From positions 1 through 18,124 of the forward strand of contig JBFWVT010000093.1 in assembly GCA_050246595.1 (NCBI GenBank): a stretch of 18,124 bases of DNA, written 5' to 3'. The translations under genes and the position numbers were made by a program. How positions within the stretch are numbered: position 1 is the first letter of the stretch; each line of letters starts with the position of its first letter. Shown here piece by piece: positions 1 through 7,133 of the stretch. Source of the DNA: DATARH01 sp050246595. GTDB taxonomy: Bacteria > Pseudomonadota > Alphaproteobacteria > ATCC43930 > CGMCC-115725. The notes below the pieces were generated by a model. The model was not told where the DNA came from. It worked only from the letters and a program-made list of their open reading frames with translations, and searched no databases.

Positions 1-21
1 CCCCCCCCGGCAACGGGGAGA

Positions 22-81
22 CCCTCACCCTCCCATCGCTGCCGCGATGGGTCCCTCCCTCTCCCGCAATGCGGGAGAGGG
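22..81. repeat. Intergenic double-hairpin repeat (copy 1)
   Basis: Two perfect hairpins lie side by side. CCCATCGC (32-39) pairs with GCGATGGG (44-51), and the 11-bp arm CCCTCTCCCGC (57-67) pairs with 71-81 around the loop AAT. A reverse-oriented relative with the same CCCATCGC stem lies at 6042-6106, and related CCCTCCCCCGC hairpins lie at 10854-10907 and inside boxC. It sits directly before the SDR gene. There is no U-run, so a terminator role for an upstream gene is possible but not shown. Confidence 0.75.
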
Positions 82-104
82 CACCAGAGCACTGGGAGGA
101 CCAC

Positions 105-929
105 ATGCCCCACCCGACCCGTGTCGCCTTGATCACCGGCTGCGGCAAGCCCATTGGAATCGGCAATTCGACAGCGCGCGCGCTCGCCGCCAAGGGGGTC
201 GCGGTCGTCGTGTCCGACCTCCGGCCCACCGGCGTCGCCAACGAATTCAACGCGCCGGAGGATACCGACGCGAATTGGGGCGGCGTCGATACGCTGGTCG
301 AGCAGATCCGTGCCGCCGGCGGCACCGCCTCGACCACCCTCGGCGATGTCAGCTGCGAGGAGGACGCCAACCGCATGGTCGAGGAGGTCATCGCTCGATA
401 CGGCCGCCTCGACATCCTGGTCAACAACGCCGGCGCGCCGCAGGGGGCCGACCGCAACGAGATCGAAAACGTCCCGGTCGCCGCCTGGGATTTGACGCTG
501 GGGGTCAACGCCAAGGGCGCATTCCTGATGTCGCGCGCCGCGGTGCCGCACATGCGCAAGGCGAAGTGGGGCCGCATCGTCAGCGTGTCGTCAAAAGCCG
601 CGTTCCGCCCGGGGCCGAAGCGCGCGACCTATGCCGCGTCGAAAGCCGCGATCGTCGGGTTTACAAAATCGCTGGCGCTCGACCTCGCGCCGTTTGGGAT
701 CACGGTCAACGCGGTCTGCCCCGGCCCGATCCGCACCTCGCGCGCGATCAGCACAAACCGCCGCGAATACGGCGACGATCTCGAAATCGGCTTCCGCGAG
801 CGCGCCAAGGCGATCCCTCTGGGCCGCTTTGGCGAACCCGACGAAATCGCCTCGATGATCGCCTATCTCGCCTCGGACGAAGCCGCGTTTGTGACCGGCC
901 AGGCGATCGGCGTCGATGGCGGGTGGTAG
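105..929 (+). CDS. SDR family NAD(P)-dependent oxidoreductase
   Basis: A 274-aa classical short-chain dehydrogenase/reductase, a cytosolic enzyme that oxidises an alcohol or reduces a ketone with NAD(P). The nucleotide-binding motif TGCGKPIGIG is at residues 11-20, NNAG at 107-110, the catalytic serine is in VSVSS (about 159-163), and the Tyr/Lys pair is in YAASK (Y176, K180). CPGPIRT follows, as expected for the family. The glycine motif is slightly atypical (GCGKPIGIG rather than GxxxGIG directly after TG), as in some 3-oxoacyl-ACP reductase-like members. The ATG at 105 is preceded by GGGAGGA (94-100) at 5-nt spacing, which favours it over an in-frame ATG at 69 inside the upstream hairpin. 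Length is normal. The substrate cannot be read from sequence; neighbouring aldolase and hydrolase genes suggest a catabolic role. Confidence 0.93.
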   Translation: MPHPTRVALITGCGKPIGIGNSTARALAAKGVAVVVSDLRPTGVANEFNAPEDTDANWGGVDTLVEQIRAAGGTASTTLGDVSCEEDANRMVEEVIARYGRLDILVNNAGAPQGADRNEIENVPVAAWDLTLGVNAKGAFLMSRAAVPHMRKAKWGRIVSVSSKAAFRPGPKRATYAASKAAIVGFTKSLALDLAPFGITVNAVCPGPIRTSRAISTNRREYGDDLEIGFRERAKAIPLGRFGEPDEIASMIAYLASDEAAFVTGQAIGVDGGW

Positions 930-984
930 TCGAGGCGGACGCCGAGACCGTTCACAACGCCTTTTTCAATCGAAATTTCAGGCC

Positions 985-1233
985 ATGAACAAAGGTCCCG
1001 TCATCACCTATCACCCGGAAACCGACACGATGGCGATCGAGCTTCGCCCCTGGCCGGGGGACCGCGAACAGGGAGACGCGGAAATCGGCGGCGAGGATGC
1101 GGGCGAGGATCTCGTCGTCCACTACGCGCCGGACGGCGAACCCTGGCTGTGGGAGATCGAGCACGCCTCGACACATCCCGAGCACATCGCCGCCGCGCTG
1201 GCGCTGATCCGGAGCCGAACGGTCTACGCCTGA
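985..1233 (+). CDS. DUF2283 family protein
   Basis: A small 82-aa acidic protein. Its start, ITYHPETDTMAIELRP, and its later LVVHYAPDGEPWLWEIEHAS match the beta-rich pattern of DUF2283 proteins (Y-x-P-E-x-D-x-x-x-I-x-L, then a D-x-x-G-x-x-x-x-I-E-I-x-x-A-S strand pair). The molecular function of that family is unknown. It begins 55 nt after the SDR stop on the same strand; the ATG at 985 follows TTTCAGGCC, a weak ribosome site. An overlapping ORF on the opposite strand (952-1305) has no family resemblance and is treated as a shadow. The family call is from remembered pattern, not a search. Confidence 0.75.
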   Translation: MNKGPVITYHPETDTMAIELRPWPGDREQGDAEIGGEDAGEDLVVHYAPDGEPWLWEIEHASTHPEHIAAALALIRSRTVYA

Positions 1234-1276
1234 ACCCGCGCCAATCGTTCGCGAGGCAATCGCGGACACATCAGAA

Positions 1277-1365
1277 TTATTCAGCGCAAGGACGCGAGGG
1301 TGCATCGACCGCTCCGCTGTTTTCGCGCCCTTCGCGTATCCCTTGCGCTCTTTGCGTTAAAATAA
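1277..1365. repeat. Imperfect long inverted repeat between convergent genes
   Basis: The arm at 1277-1300 (TTATTCAGCGCAAGGACGCG...) is roughly complementary to the arm at 1340-1365 (CCCTTGCGCTCTTTGCG then TTAAAATAA), with about 40 nt between them. It lies between the convergent DUF2283 and aldolase genes. Similar 'CGCAAAGACGCGAAGG' words recur as intergenic repeats in many proteobacteria, from memory. It could act as a bidirectional terminator: the + transcript would end in TTAAAATAA rather than a clean U-run. Confidence 0.5.
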
Positions 1366-1383
1366 CTTTCGGGTGGCGGCCGC

Positions 1384-2175
1384 TCAGCCCAGCAATTTGC
1401 GCTGCTCGGCGGCCTGTTGCTGCATCGAGCGCAGCAACCGCGTCTCCGGGGTCGGCGCGCAATTCGTGTACCCGGCGCCGAGTTCCTTGAGCTGCGCCGC
1501 GTTGCGCGGAAAAGCGGCGTGATTGAGCGGCAAGGCCAGCCGGCAGCCGGCGCCCTTTTTGACCGCCTCGCGCACCCGGTCGATCGCCGCGACGAGGCGC
1601 GGGTGGTCGGGTTGGCCGCTGACCCCGAGCGAGCGCGACAGATCGGACGGCCCGACCGCGAGCAGATCGACCCCCGGCACCGCCGCGATCTCGTCGATGC
1701 GTTCGACCGCCGCCATGTCCTCGATCATGCAGGCGAGCAATATTTCGCGGTTCGACTGCGCCATATGGTCGAGCAGCGGCACATTGCCGAAATCGGCGGC
1801 GCGGCTGCCCGCGGCCATGCCGCGTTCGCCCTCGGGCGGGTAGCGCACCGCCGCGACCGCCGCGCGCGCCGTCTCCGGGTCCGAGACATGCGGCACCTGG
1901 ATGCCCTGCACGCCCATGTCGAGCAGGCGCAGGATAAAGGCCGGGTCGAAACCGGGGGTACGCACGATCGGCGTGATCCCGACCCGCTCCGCCGCCATCA
2001 CGCAATTCTGCACATCGTGCAGATCGAAGCTGGTGTGCTCCATATCGATAAAGGCGGCGTCGAACCCGGCCAGCCCGATGATCTCGACTATCTGCGGGTC
2101 GGCGATGCCGCCGACATGCGTGCCAAAAGCCAGCCCACCTGCGCGCATGATGCGTTTTACGCGATTTTCCTGCAT
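1384..2175 (-). CDS. HpcH/HpaI aldolase family protein
   Basis: A 263-aa class II (metal-dependent) pyruvate aldolase of the HpcH/HpaI family. These enzymes cleave 4-hydroxy-2-oxo acids into pyruvate and an aldehyde as the last step of aromatic or sugar-acid breakdown. The known HpaI active-site positions can be placed: His47 in DMEHT, Arg72 in VRTPG, Asp86 in LLDMG, metal ligands Glu152 in MIEDM and Asp178 in GPSDLS. The motif YPPEGERG (112-119) is also family-typical. The second shell reads IED where many homologues have IET. The ATG at 2175 touches the stop codon of the upstream DUF6984-like gene (TAG-ATG), and GGGAGGGG just inside that gene serves as ribosome site, so translation is probably coupled. 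Substrate specificity is not determinable. Confidence 0.92.
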   Translation of the reverse strand: MQENRVKRIMRAGGLAFGTHVGGIADPQIVEIIGLAGFDAAFIDMEHTSFDLHDVQNCVMAAERVGITPIVRTPGFDPAFILRLLDMGVQGIQVPHVSDPETARAAVAAVRYPPEGERGMAAGSRAADFGNVPLLDHMAQSNREILLACMIEDMAAVERIDEIAAVPGVDLLAVGPSDLSRSLGVSGQPDHPRLVAAIDRVREAVKKGAGCRLALPLNHAAFPRNAAQLKELGAGYTNCAPTPETRLLRSMQQQAAEQRKLLG

Positions 2176-2619
2176 CTACCCCTCCCGTTTCGATCCAATG
2201 TTGTCCCGTTCCAGTCCATCCGGGGGAAATCCCAGCTTCCCGTGCCGTTCAATGATTTCAATATCGTTCGCATCGGGATAGCGGATCAAAGGTGAGAAAT
2301 CGACCTTCCACAGGTCAAGCTCAAATAGATCGTCGAACTGATCGATGTTCAATCCCACAGAGACCGGGACGCCATCCGCGTCATGAAACAACCCTTCGGC
2401 GATCTCTTCGCCAAACATCCGCTCTTCCGACGTCCCCTGTACAAATCGAATACTCCCCATGCCGCCGTCGGGCATGTCCTGAACGCTGGCTTCGTCAAGT
2501 TGCGCACGAGCTTTCGTCTCGCAGCGAGTGCCGGCGAGCAGCTTTTTGACCAACGCCAATTCTTTGCCCCGCAGCGGCCGGGGCGGTCCCAACTCACGGG
2601 CCGGTGATGCGTCCGACAT
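2176..2619 (-). CDS. DUF6984-like protein, possible immunity protein
   Basis: A 147-aa soluble acidic protein with no signal peptide or membrane segment. It opens with PPRPLRGKELALVKKLLAG, then VQDMPDGGMGSIRF (about 46-59), and has DADGVPVSVGLNIDQ and LFELDLWKVDFSPL in the second half. This layout resembles proteins I remember as DUF6984; I could not search. The ATG at 2619 lies inside the end of the broken toxin-like frame (26-nt overlap, stop at 2594), and its own stop abuts the aldolase start. Overlap with a toxin-like C-terminal domain is the arrangement expected of an immunity gene, so I infer it may have neutralised that toxin. Direct evidence for that role is absent. Confidence 0.7.
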   Translation of the reverse strand: MSDASPARELGPPRPLRGKELALVKKLLAGTRCETKARAQLDEASVQDMPDGGMGSIRFVQGTSEERMFGEEIAEGLFHDADGVPVSVGLNIDQFDDLFELDLWKVDFSPLIRYPDANDIEIIERHGKLGFPPDGLERDNIGSKREG

Positions 2620-2859
2620 TCACAAATTCCTCACTCAACGGGTATGCACGGTACAGTAATGCTATTCCGCGCACGGTCACCTTCCCGATGAAGATGAAGT
2701 CTCTCGGCGGCGGCACCGGCAGGGCAGATATGGCCGAAGATCGCGCGTGATCGCATCGATGATTTCCGCCCGGTCCAAGCCGAGCCTATCCGTATGGCGA
2801 AACGCATGCGAAACCTGATTGGCATTCTGCCCGAAGACGATCTCCTGCCGACCCCTCAT
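2594..2859 (-). pseudogene. Frameshifted toxin-like domain remnant
   Basis: Reading from the ATG at 2859 gives MRGRQEIVFGQNANQ, then VSHAFRHTDRLGLDRAEI and ITRDLRPYLP before the frame runs into low-complexity Arg/Ser residues and a stop. Shifting one frame near the GGG at 2722-2724 (as if one base of the C-run on the minus strand were lost) continues as PPPRDFIFIGKVTVRG, ALLYRAYPLSEEF, NVGRITGP and a TGA at 2594-2596. The joined product is about 89 aa. The pattern HxFRHTxxxGLxR followed by a G-x-V-x-x-x-G-x-x-x-x-Y-R-A-Y strand and VGRIT resembles, from memory, C-terminal toxin domains of Rhs or filamentous-haemagglutinin proteins. No delivery region precedes it: only 12 nt separate it from the hydrolase stop. 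It could instead be an intact gene with a sequencing error. Confidence 0.55.
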
Positions 2860-2871
2860 CCCATATGGCCG

Positions 2872-3735
2872 TCATCCCGTATGCTTGCGGATGAACCCCT
2901 TCATGCGTTCGATCGCGTTGCGGGCATAGGGCGCGTCCGGCTTGCCGGTCATAAAACCGTGATTGGCGCCGCGATACAGTTCCAGCTCGATCTCGCCGCC
3001 CGCTTTTTTCCAGCCCTCGACGAGCCGCCGCATCGTCTCGACCGGGACCCATTCGTCGGCATCGCCGCCGAATACCAGCGCCGGCGGCAAATGCACCTTT
3101 TCGCCGCGGTCGAGGATCGCCGGCGGGCTGCCCTCGCTCATCGTCGCCTCGTCGCGCCAGAACGCGTGATGGTTCTCGACCAGCTCGGCGTTGCCGGCCT
3201 TTTTCGCGAGATGATAGCGCAGCAGCGGGTCGAGCACGCCCCAGCCGGAGATCACGAAGGCCGCGCGCGCATCGACATCCGCCGCTTCGGGGAGCGGCAG
3301 CGCGGCGTAGCGCGGGTCCTGCGGGCGCATCGCCGCGAGCAATACCTGATGCCCGCCGCTCGACGTGCCGAACATCCCGACCCAGTCCGGCCGGCTGCCA
3401 TAGGTGCGGGCGCGCGCCTTGAGCCAGCGCAGACCGAGATTGATGTCGGCGAGCGAGGCCGGATATCCCGCCTCGGGCGGCATCCGGAAATCGATCGAGG
3501 CGACCAGAATGCCGCTTTCGGCCAGCGCCCGCGCCATGAAATCGTTGTCGGTACGGTCCTTGTGAACCCAGGCGCCGCCATGCACCTGCAACGCCGCCGG
3601 GTACGGTCCGGTCCCGGCCGGGCGATAGAGCCGCGCGAGCAATGCCCTGCCGCCTTGGCGCTGGTATTCGACATCCTCGACGCGCACCCCAGCAGCGGTG
3701 TCCGCGCGTGTTTCGGCTTCGAGCGTCGGCGCCAT
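2872..3735 (-). CDS. Alpha/beta hydrolase (HSL-like esterase)
   Basis: A 287-aa serine hydrolase of the alpha/beta fold, closest in pattern to the hormone-sensitive-lipase or acetyl-esterase group. The oxyanion-hole motif HGGAW follows the first strands, the nucleophile elbow is GTSSGG (G-x-S-x-G), the acid is probably in GGDADEWVP, and the catalytic His is in NHGF near the C-terminus. Predicted reaction: hydrolysis of a carboxylic ester in the cytosol, as no signal peptide is visible. I use the ATG at 3735 because GGAGAGGG (3743-3750) lies 7 nt upstream of it. A longer in-frame start at 3789 would add an Arg/Pro-rich stretch not typical of the fold. The gene is divergent from the IclR regulator, which may control it. 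The substrate is unknown. Confidence 0.92.
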   Translation of the reverse strand: MAPTLEAETRADTAAGVRVEDVEYQRQGGRALLARLYRPAGTGPYPAALQVHGGAWVHKDRTDNDFMARALAESGILVASIDFRMPPEAGYPASLADINLGLRWLKARARTYGSRPDWVGMFGTSSGGHQVLLAAMRPQDPRYAALPLPEAADVDARAAFVISGWGVLDPLLRYHLAKKAGNAELVENHHAFWRDEATMSEGSPPAILDRGEKVHLPPALVFGGDADEWVPVETMRRLVEGWKKAGGEIELELYRGANHGFMTGKPDAPYARNAIERMKGFIRKHTG

Positions 3736-3849
3736 TTTCTTTCCCTCTCCGGTCGATAATCGCCCTGGGCATCGCCCCGGGCACCGCATCGGATGAGTCT
3801 AGCAGCCCGCGCCGCCGCCGTCTGCCGCGATCGCGGCGCTCGTGCCGAG

Positions 3850-3909
3850 TTGAAGCGGAGGGGCGCCAGACACTAGTGTGCAGCGTTGATGTGCGACAAA
3901 GTCATCGCA
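3850..3909 (+). promoter_or_regulatory. Putative iclR-like promoter and operator
   Basis: TTGAAG (3850-3855) and TAGTGT (3874-3879) are 18 nt apart and could be -35 and -10 boxes. The -10 overlaps the perfect palindrome CACTAGTG (3871-3878). Downstream lies an inverted repeat, TGCGA-N8-TCGCA (3892-3909), immediately before the regulator start. IclR proteins commonly bind such palindromes near their own promoter and the divergent gene. No experimental motif is matched. Confidence 0.3.
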
Positions 3910-3926
3910 AAGGGACATTTGCTGCG

Positions 3927-4772
3927 TTGAGAACCCCACAAGTGCGCCAGGAAGCGAACCCGCAAGAGCCGGCCGAGAGCAGCGCCGCCGGCGACGGTTC
4001 CGTCGCCCGCTCCGCGACCCGTCTGGTGGCATTGTTCGAGGCGCTCGCCACCTCGGAGGAGGGGATCAGCCTCGCCGAGCTGAGCGCCACGGTCGCGGCG
4101 CCGAAAAGCAGCCTCTTGGGTCTGCTGCGCTCGATGGTGGTGCTCGGCTATATGGAGCACGGCCATGGTCTCTACCGGCTCGGCCCGAAAGCCTTCCGTC
4201 TCGCGGCCGACATTCTGGCGGTCCGCCGGTTTCCGAACCTGGTCCGGCCGATCCTGCAGGAGCTGGCGGCAAAAAGCGGCGAGACGGTGTTTCTGGTCGT
4301 GCTCGACCGGATCGCACAGCGGATGACCTATGCCGACATCATCGACAGCGCCAACCCGGTGCGCTACACGGTCCCGACCGGCACGACGCGGCCGCTCTAC
4401 GTCTCGGCCGGCGGCCAGATGCTGCTGGCCTACCAGGACCCGGAATGGGCCGACGCGTATATCCGCGCGACCCGGCTCGACAAGCTGACCGAGCGCACGA
4501 TCACCGATCCCGAGGCGCTGCGCGAGCGGCTCGCGGCGATCCGGCGCGACGGGTTCGCGATCAGCAACGGCGAGACCGTGCCGGGCGCCGCCGGGGTCGC
4601 CGCGCCGATCTTCAACGCCGATGGCAGCGTCAGCGCCGGCCTGCTGATCGGCGCGCCGATCGACCGGTTCGAGCAGGAAATGCCGGAGCTGAAAAGACTG
4701 CTGCGCGAGGCAACCGCCCGGGTGTCGGGTCTGCCGCCGGCGCTGGTCGAGGAGGGCGTCCGTCGCGGATAG
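3927..4772 (+). CDS. IclR family transcriptional regulator
   Basis: A 281-aa DNA-binding regulator, counting from TTG at 3927. The N-terminal winged helix-turn-helix spans about residues 26-90 (SLAELSATVAAPKSSLLGLL as the HTH core, GLYRLGPKAFRLA as the wing end). The IclR effector-binding domain follows, with YTVPTGTTRPLYVSAGGQ and a final GLLIGAPIDRF strand. These proteins usually act as tetramers that sense a small carboxylate or aromatic metabolite. The start is uncertain: TTG 3927 has AAAGGGA about 11 nt upstream, while GTG 3942 lacks a clear site. No ATG exists in a sensible place; the next ATG upstream would add about 95 residues that overlap the divergent hydrolase. Likely targets are the divergent hydrolase and the downstream LLM oxidoreductase. 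Confidence 0.9.
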   Translation: MRTPQVRQEANPQEPAESSAAGDGSVARSATRLVALFEALATSEEGISLAELSATVAAPKSSLLGLLRSMVVLGYMEHGHGLYRLGPKAFRLAADILAVRRFPNLVRPILQELAAKSGETVFLVVLDRIAQRMTYADIIDSANPVRYTVPTGTTRPLYVSAGGQMLLAYQDPEWADAYIRATRLDKLTERTITDPEALRERLAAIRRDGFAISNGETVPGAAGVAAPIFNADGSVSAGLLIGAPIDRFEQEMPELKRLLREATARVSGLPPALVEEGVRRG

Positions 4773-4861
4773 GGGCGGCGCGGGATTGACGCAAGCCGGC
4801 AAGGGGGTCAGATGTTCCGAACGGCGTTCACGTATCCGCTCGGATGGAGGTCCCGGCAGCA

Positions 4862-6004
4862 ATGATCAAGCGGTTTCATGCCCTTTATGTCGGACAGATT
4901 GATCTCGAAAATATCGGGCTCGACGGCACCCCGGCCAACGACCGGCGCTACGCGAACGAGCGGCTGTCCGAGGTGTTCGAGACCTCGCGCCGGGTCGCGC
5001 AGGTCATGGACGAGCTGGGCTATTACGCTTTCTGGGCCGCCGAGCATCATTTCCAGCACGAGGGCTACGAGTGCATCCCCAACCTGATCCAATGGGGGCT
5101 GTGGCTCGCGACGCAGACAAAACGGCTCAAATTCGGCTGCGGCTTCAACATCCTGCCGATGTGGCACCCGGTGCGGCTCGCCGAGGATTACGCGATGGCC
5201 GATATCGTCACCGACGGCCGCGTCATCATGGGGGTCGGGCGCGGCTATCATACGCGCGAGGTCGAGAGTTTCGGCGCGCCGTTGCTCGATACCGAGGCCA
5301 ACCGCGAGATTTTCGAGGAAGGGCTGCAATTGATGCTGAAGTGCTTCAACGAGGAGCGCTTCCACCACAAGGGCAAATATTTCGAGATGCCGCCGCCGGT
5401 GCCGTATCGCGGCTACGAATTGAAAGACGTCACGATGGTGCCGCGGCCAAAGCACCTGCCGGTCGAAATCTTTATGCCGATCGCGTCAGGGCGCACGATC
5501 GACATGATCGCGGGCTACGGTCTCAAGGCGATGGTGACGCTGAACGGCGAGAAGATCCTCGACGATGTGATCCGCGCTTTTCACGATGCCTGCCACCGCC
5601 ACAACCGAAAGGTAGCACTCGGGCAGGACATGGTGTGGGGTGCCGGTCTCTATATCGCCGGCAGCCAGGACGAAGCGATCCGCCGGTGCGAAGCGGCCCA
5701 TGACGAGCGCTACAAATGGTTCGCGCCGTTCGGTTTTGTGCGCTATGCCGACGAGCAGGGCCGCACCTGGGGCACGCCCGGCGCGCCCTCGACGATCCCG
5801 ACCCTGCGCGAAGGCGTCAAGCAGAAGGCCTGGTTCTGCGGCACGCCGGGCCAGATCATCGAGGGCATCAGATCGATCGAGGCGAAATATCCCGGTCTCG
5901 AGGATTTCATGATCCACTGGGCCGAGGGTCTGCCGCCCGACGAGTTCATCGAGCAGCTGCGCCTGTTCGCTCGCGAGGTCATGCCGGAATTCAACCGGGC
6001 GTAA
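4862..6004 (+). CDS. LLM class flavin-dependent oxidoreductase
   Basis: A 380-aa bacterial-luciferase-like monooxygenase with a TIM-barrel fold, using reduced FMN or F420 to oxidise a substrate with O2. Family marks: AAEHHF (59-64), GFNILPMWHPVRLAEDYAMA (about 94-113), the flavin-phosphate loop IMGVGRGYHTRE (122-133), and a C-terminal GTPGQIIEGI segment followed by MIHWAEG. GGAGG (4846-4850) is 11 nt before the ATG at 4862; an in-frame ATG at 4844 sits upstream of that ribosome site and is less likely. It begins 90 nt after the IclR stop on the same strand, so regulator and enzyme may form a unit. Family members act on alkanes, sulfonates, nitriles, aromatics and more, so the substrate is left open. 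Confidence 0.92.
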   Translation: MIKRFHALYVGQIDLENIGLDGTPANDRRYANERLSEVFETSRRVAQVMDELGYYAFWAAEHHFQHEGYECIPNLIQWGLWLATQTKRLKFGCGFNILPMWHPVRLAEDYAMADIVTDGRVIMGVGRGYHTREVESFGAPLLDTEANREIFEEGLQLMLKCFNEERFHHKGKYFEMPPPVPYRGYELKDVTMVPRPKHLPVEIFMPIASGRTIDMIAGYGLKAMVTLNGEKILDDVIRAFHDACHRHNRKVALGQDMVWGAGLYIAGSQDEAIRRCEAAHDERYKWFAPFGFVRYADEQGRTWGTPGAPSTIPTLREGVKQKAWFCGTPGQIIEGIRSIEAKYPGLEDFMIHWAEGLPPDEFIEQLRLFAREVMPEFNRA

Positions 6005-6041
6005 ACATACAAGAATGTCGTTCCGGGGCCGCCAAAATAAC

Positions 6042-6106
6042 CCCTCTCCGCCCTTCAGGGGGGAGAGGGAGGGGCCCATCGCGTCAGCGATGGGAGGGTG
6101 AGGTGG
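6042..6106. repeat. Intergenic double-hairpin repeat (copy 2, inverted)
   Basis: The same element as at 22-81 in the opposite orientation: CCCATCGC (6075-6082) pairs with GCGATGGG (6087-6094), next to a CCCTCTCC...GGAGAGGG hairpin. It lies just downstream of the LLM stop and may end or stabilise that transcript. The gap continues to 6200 with further CCTCTCC/GGAGAGG-rich sequence (about 6130-6170) before the next gene. Confidence 0.75.
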
Positions 6107-6200
6107 GTGTCGGCAACCGATCCCGAATCCGCCCTCTCACTCCTGCCCTCTCCGCCAATGGGGAGGGGGTGTAGAGAGCGCCCGGAGGGGAGACCGCGAC

Positions 6201-7067
6201 ATGGCCAACGCCTTACGAGAAAAAGTCGCCTCCGGCAGTCTCGCGACCGTGATGGCGGCGCACAACCCGCTATCGGCGCGGCTGGCCGAGGAGGCCGGGT
6301 TTGACGGGATCTGGGCCAGCGGGTTCGAGCTGTCGGCCGCTTACGGCGTGCCCGATGCGAGCCTGCTGTCGTTTACAACGCATCTCGACATGACCCGCGC
6401 CATCGTCGAGCAGGTGCGGCTCCCGCTCATCGCCGATCTCGATACCGGCTACGGCAACGCGATCAATGTCTTTCATGTCGTCGGCGCCTATGCCCGCGCC
6501 GGCGCGGCGGCGGTCGTCATCGAGGACAAGATTTTTCCGAAGGACACCTCTCTCCTTGCCGGCGGAAGGCAGGAGCTGGTGCGCGTGGAAGAATTCCAGG
6601 GCAAGATCGAGGCGGCGCGCGCGGCGGCGGAAGATCACGACCTGCTGGTGATCGCCCGCACCGAGGCGCTGATCGCCGATCTCGGTCTCGACGAGGCGCT
6701 GCGGCGCGGCGCCGCCTATGAAGAAGCAGATGCCGACCTGCTGCTGATCCATTCGAAGCAGAAAACTCCCGACGAGATCGTCGCCTTTGCGCATGCCTGG
6801 AAGGGAAAAATCCCGCTCGTGCTCGTGCCGACCGCCTATCCCGACCTGACCGAGGCAAAGGCGAAGGCGCTCGGCAAGATCGGGATCATGATCTACGCCA
6901 ATCACGCGGTGCGCGCCGCGGTCACCGCGATGCGCGACATCTTCGCCGCGATCCGCCGCGACGGCGGCATTCACGAAATCGACAAGCGCATCGCCGCGGT
7001 CGAGGAGATTTTCGACTTGCAGCGCGTCCCGGCGATGAAAAAAGCCGAGAAGCGGTATCTGCGTTGA
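6201..7067 (+). CDS. pphA: Phosphonopyruvate hydrolase
   Basis: A 288-aa member of the isocitrate lyase/PEP mutase superfamily, predicted to hydrolyse the C-P bond of phosphonopyruvate to pyruvate and phosphate. Visible marks: MAAHNPLSARLAEEAGFDGI (18-37), SGFELSAAYGVPDA (40-53), the metal-binding DTGYG (81-85), and the gating loop EDKIFPKDTSLL (108-119). That loop has Thr116 where PEP mutases have Asn in EDKxFPKxNS. The Variovorax Pal2 hydrolase has Thr at the equivalent position (118), and the rest of the sequence follows that protein closely from memory, including KTPDEI and VLVPTAYP. The ribosome site GGAGGGGA is 9 nt before the ATG. No phosphonoalanine transaminase or phosphonate transporter is in the window, so the substrate source is unclear. 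A related oxaloacetate hydrolase or decarboxylase activity is the main alternative. Confidence 0.85.
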   Translation: MANALREKVASGSLATVMAAHNPLSARLAEEAGFDGIWASGFELSAAYGVPDASLLSFTTHLDMTRAIVEQVRLPLIADLDTGYGNAINVFHVVGAYARAGAAAVVIEDKIFPKDTSLLAGGRQELVRVEEFQGKIEAARAAAEDHDLLVIARTEALIADLGLDEALRRGAAYEEADADLLLIHSKQKTPDEIVAFAHAWKGKIPLVLVPTAYPDLTEAKAKALGKIGIMIYANHAVRAAVTAMRDIFAAIRRDGGIHEIDKRIAAVEEIFDLQRVPAMKKAEKRYLR

Positions 7068-7133
7068 CGCGCGTCATGCAATGCGGCTTGCCGAACGGCT
7101 GAAACCACAATCCCGGCAAAAGCAGAGGAGCCG

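Noticed and set aside
47..988. 313-aa open frame overlapping the SDR gene
   Set aside because: Arg/Gly-rich translation with no family pattern; a frame shadow of the SDR, which has all family motifs and a good ribosome site.
2631..2825. 64-aa minus-strand open frame as a separate gene
   Set aside because: It is the third reading frame over the toxin-like remnant; neither its sequence nor a ribosome site supports it.
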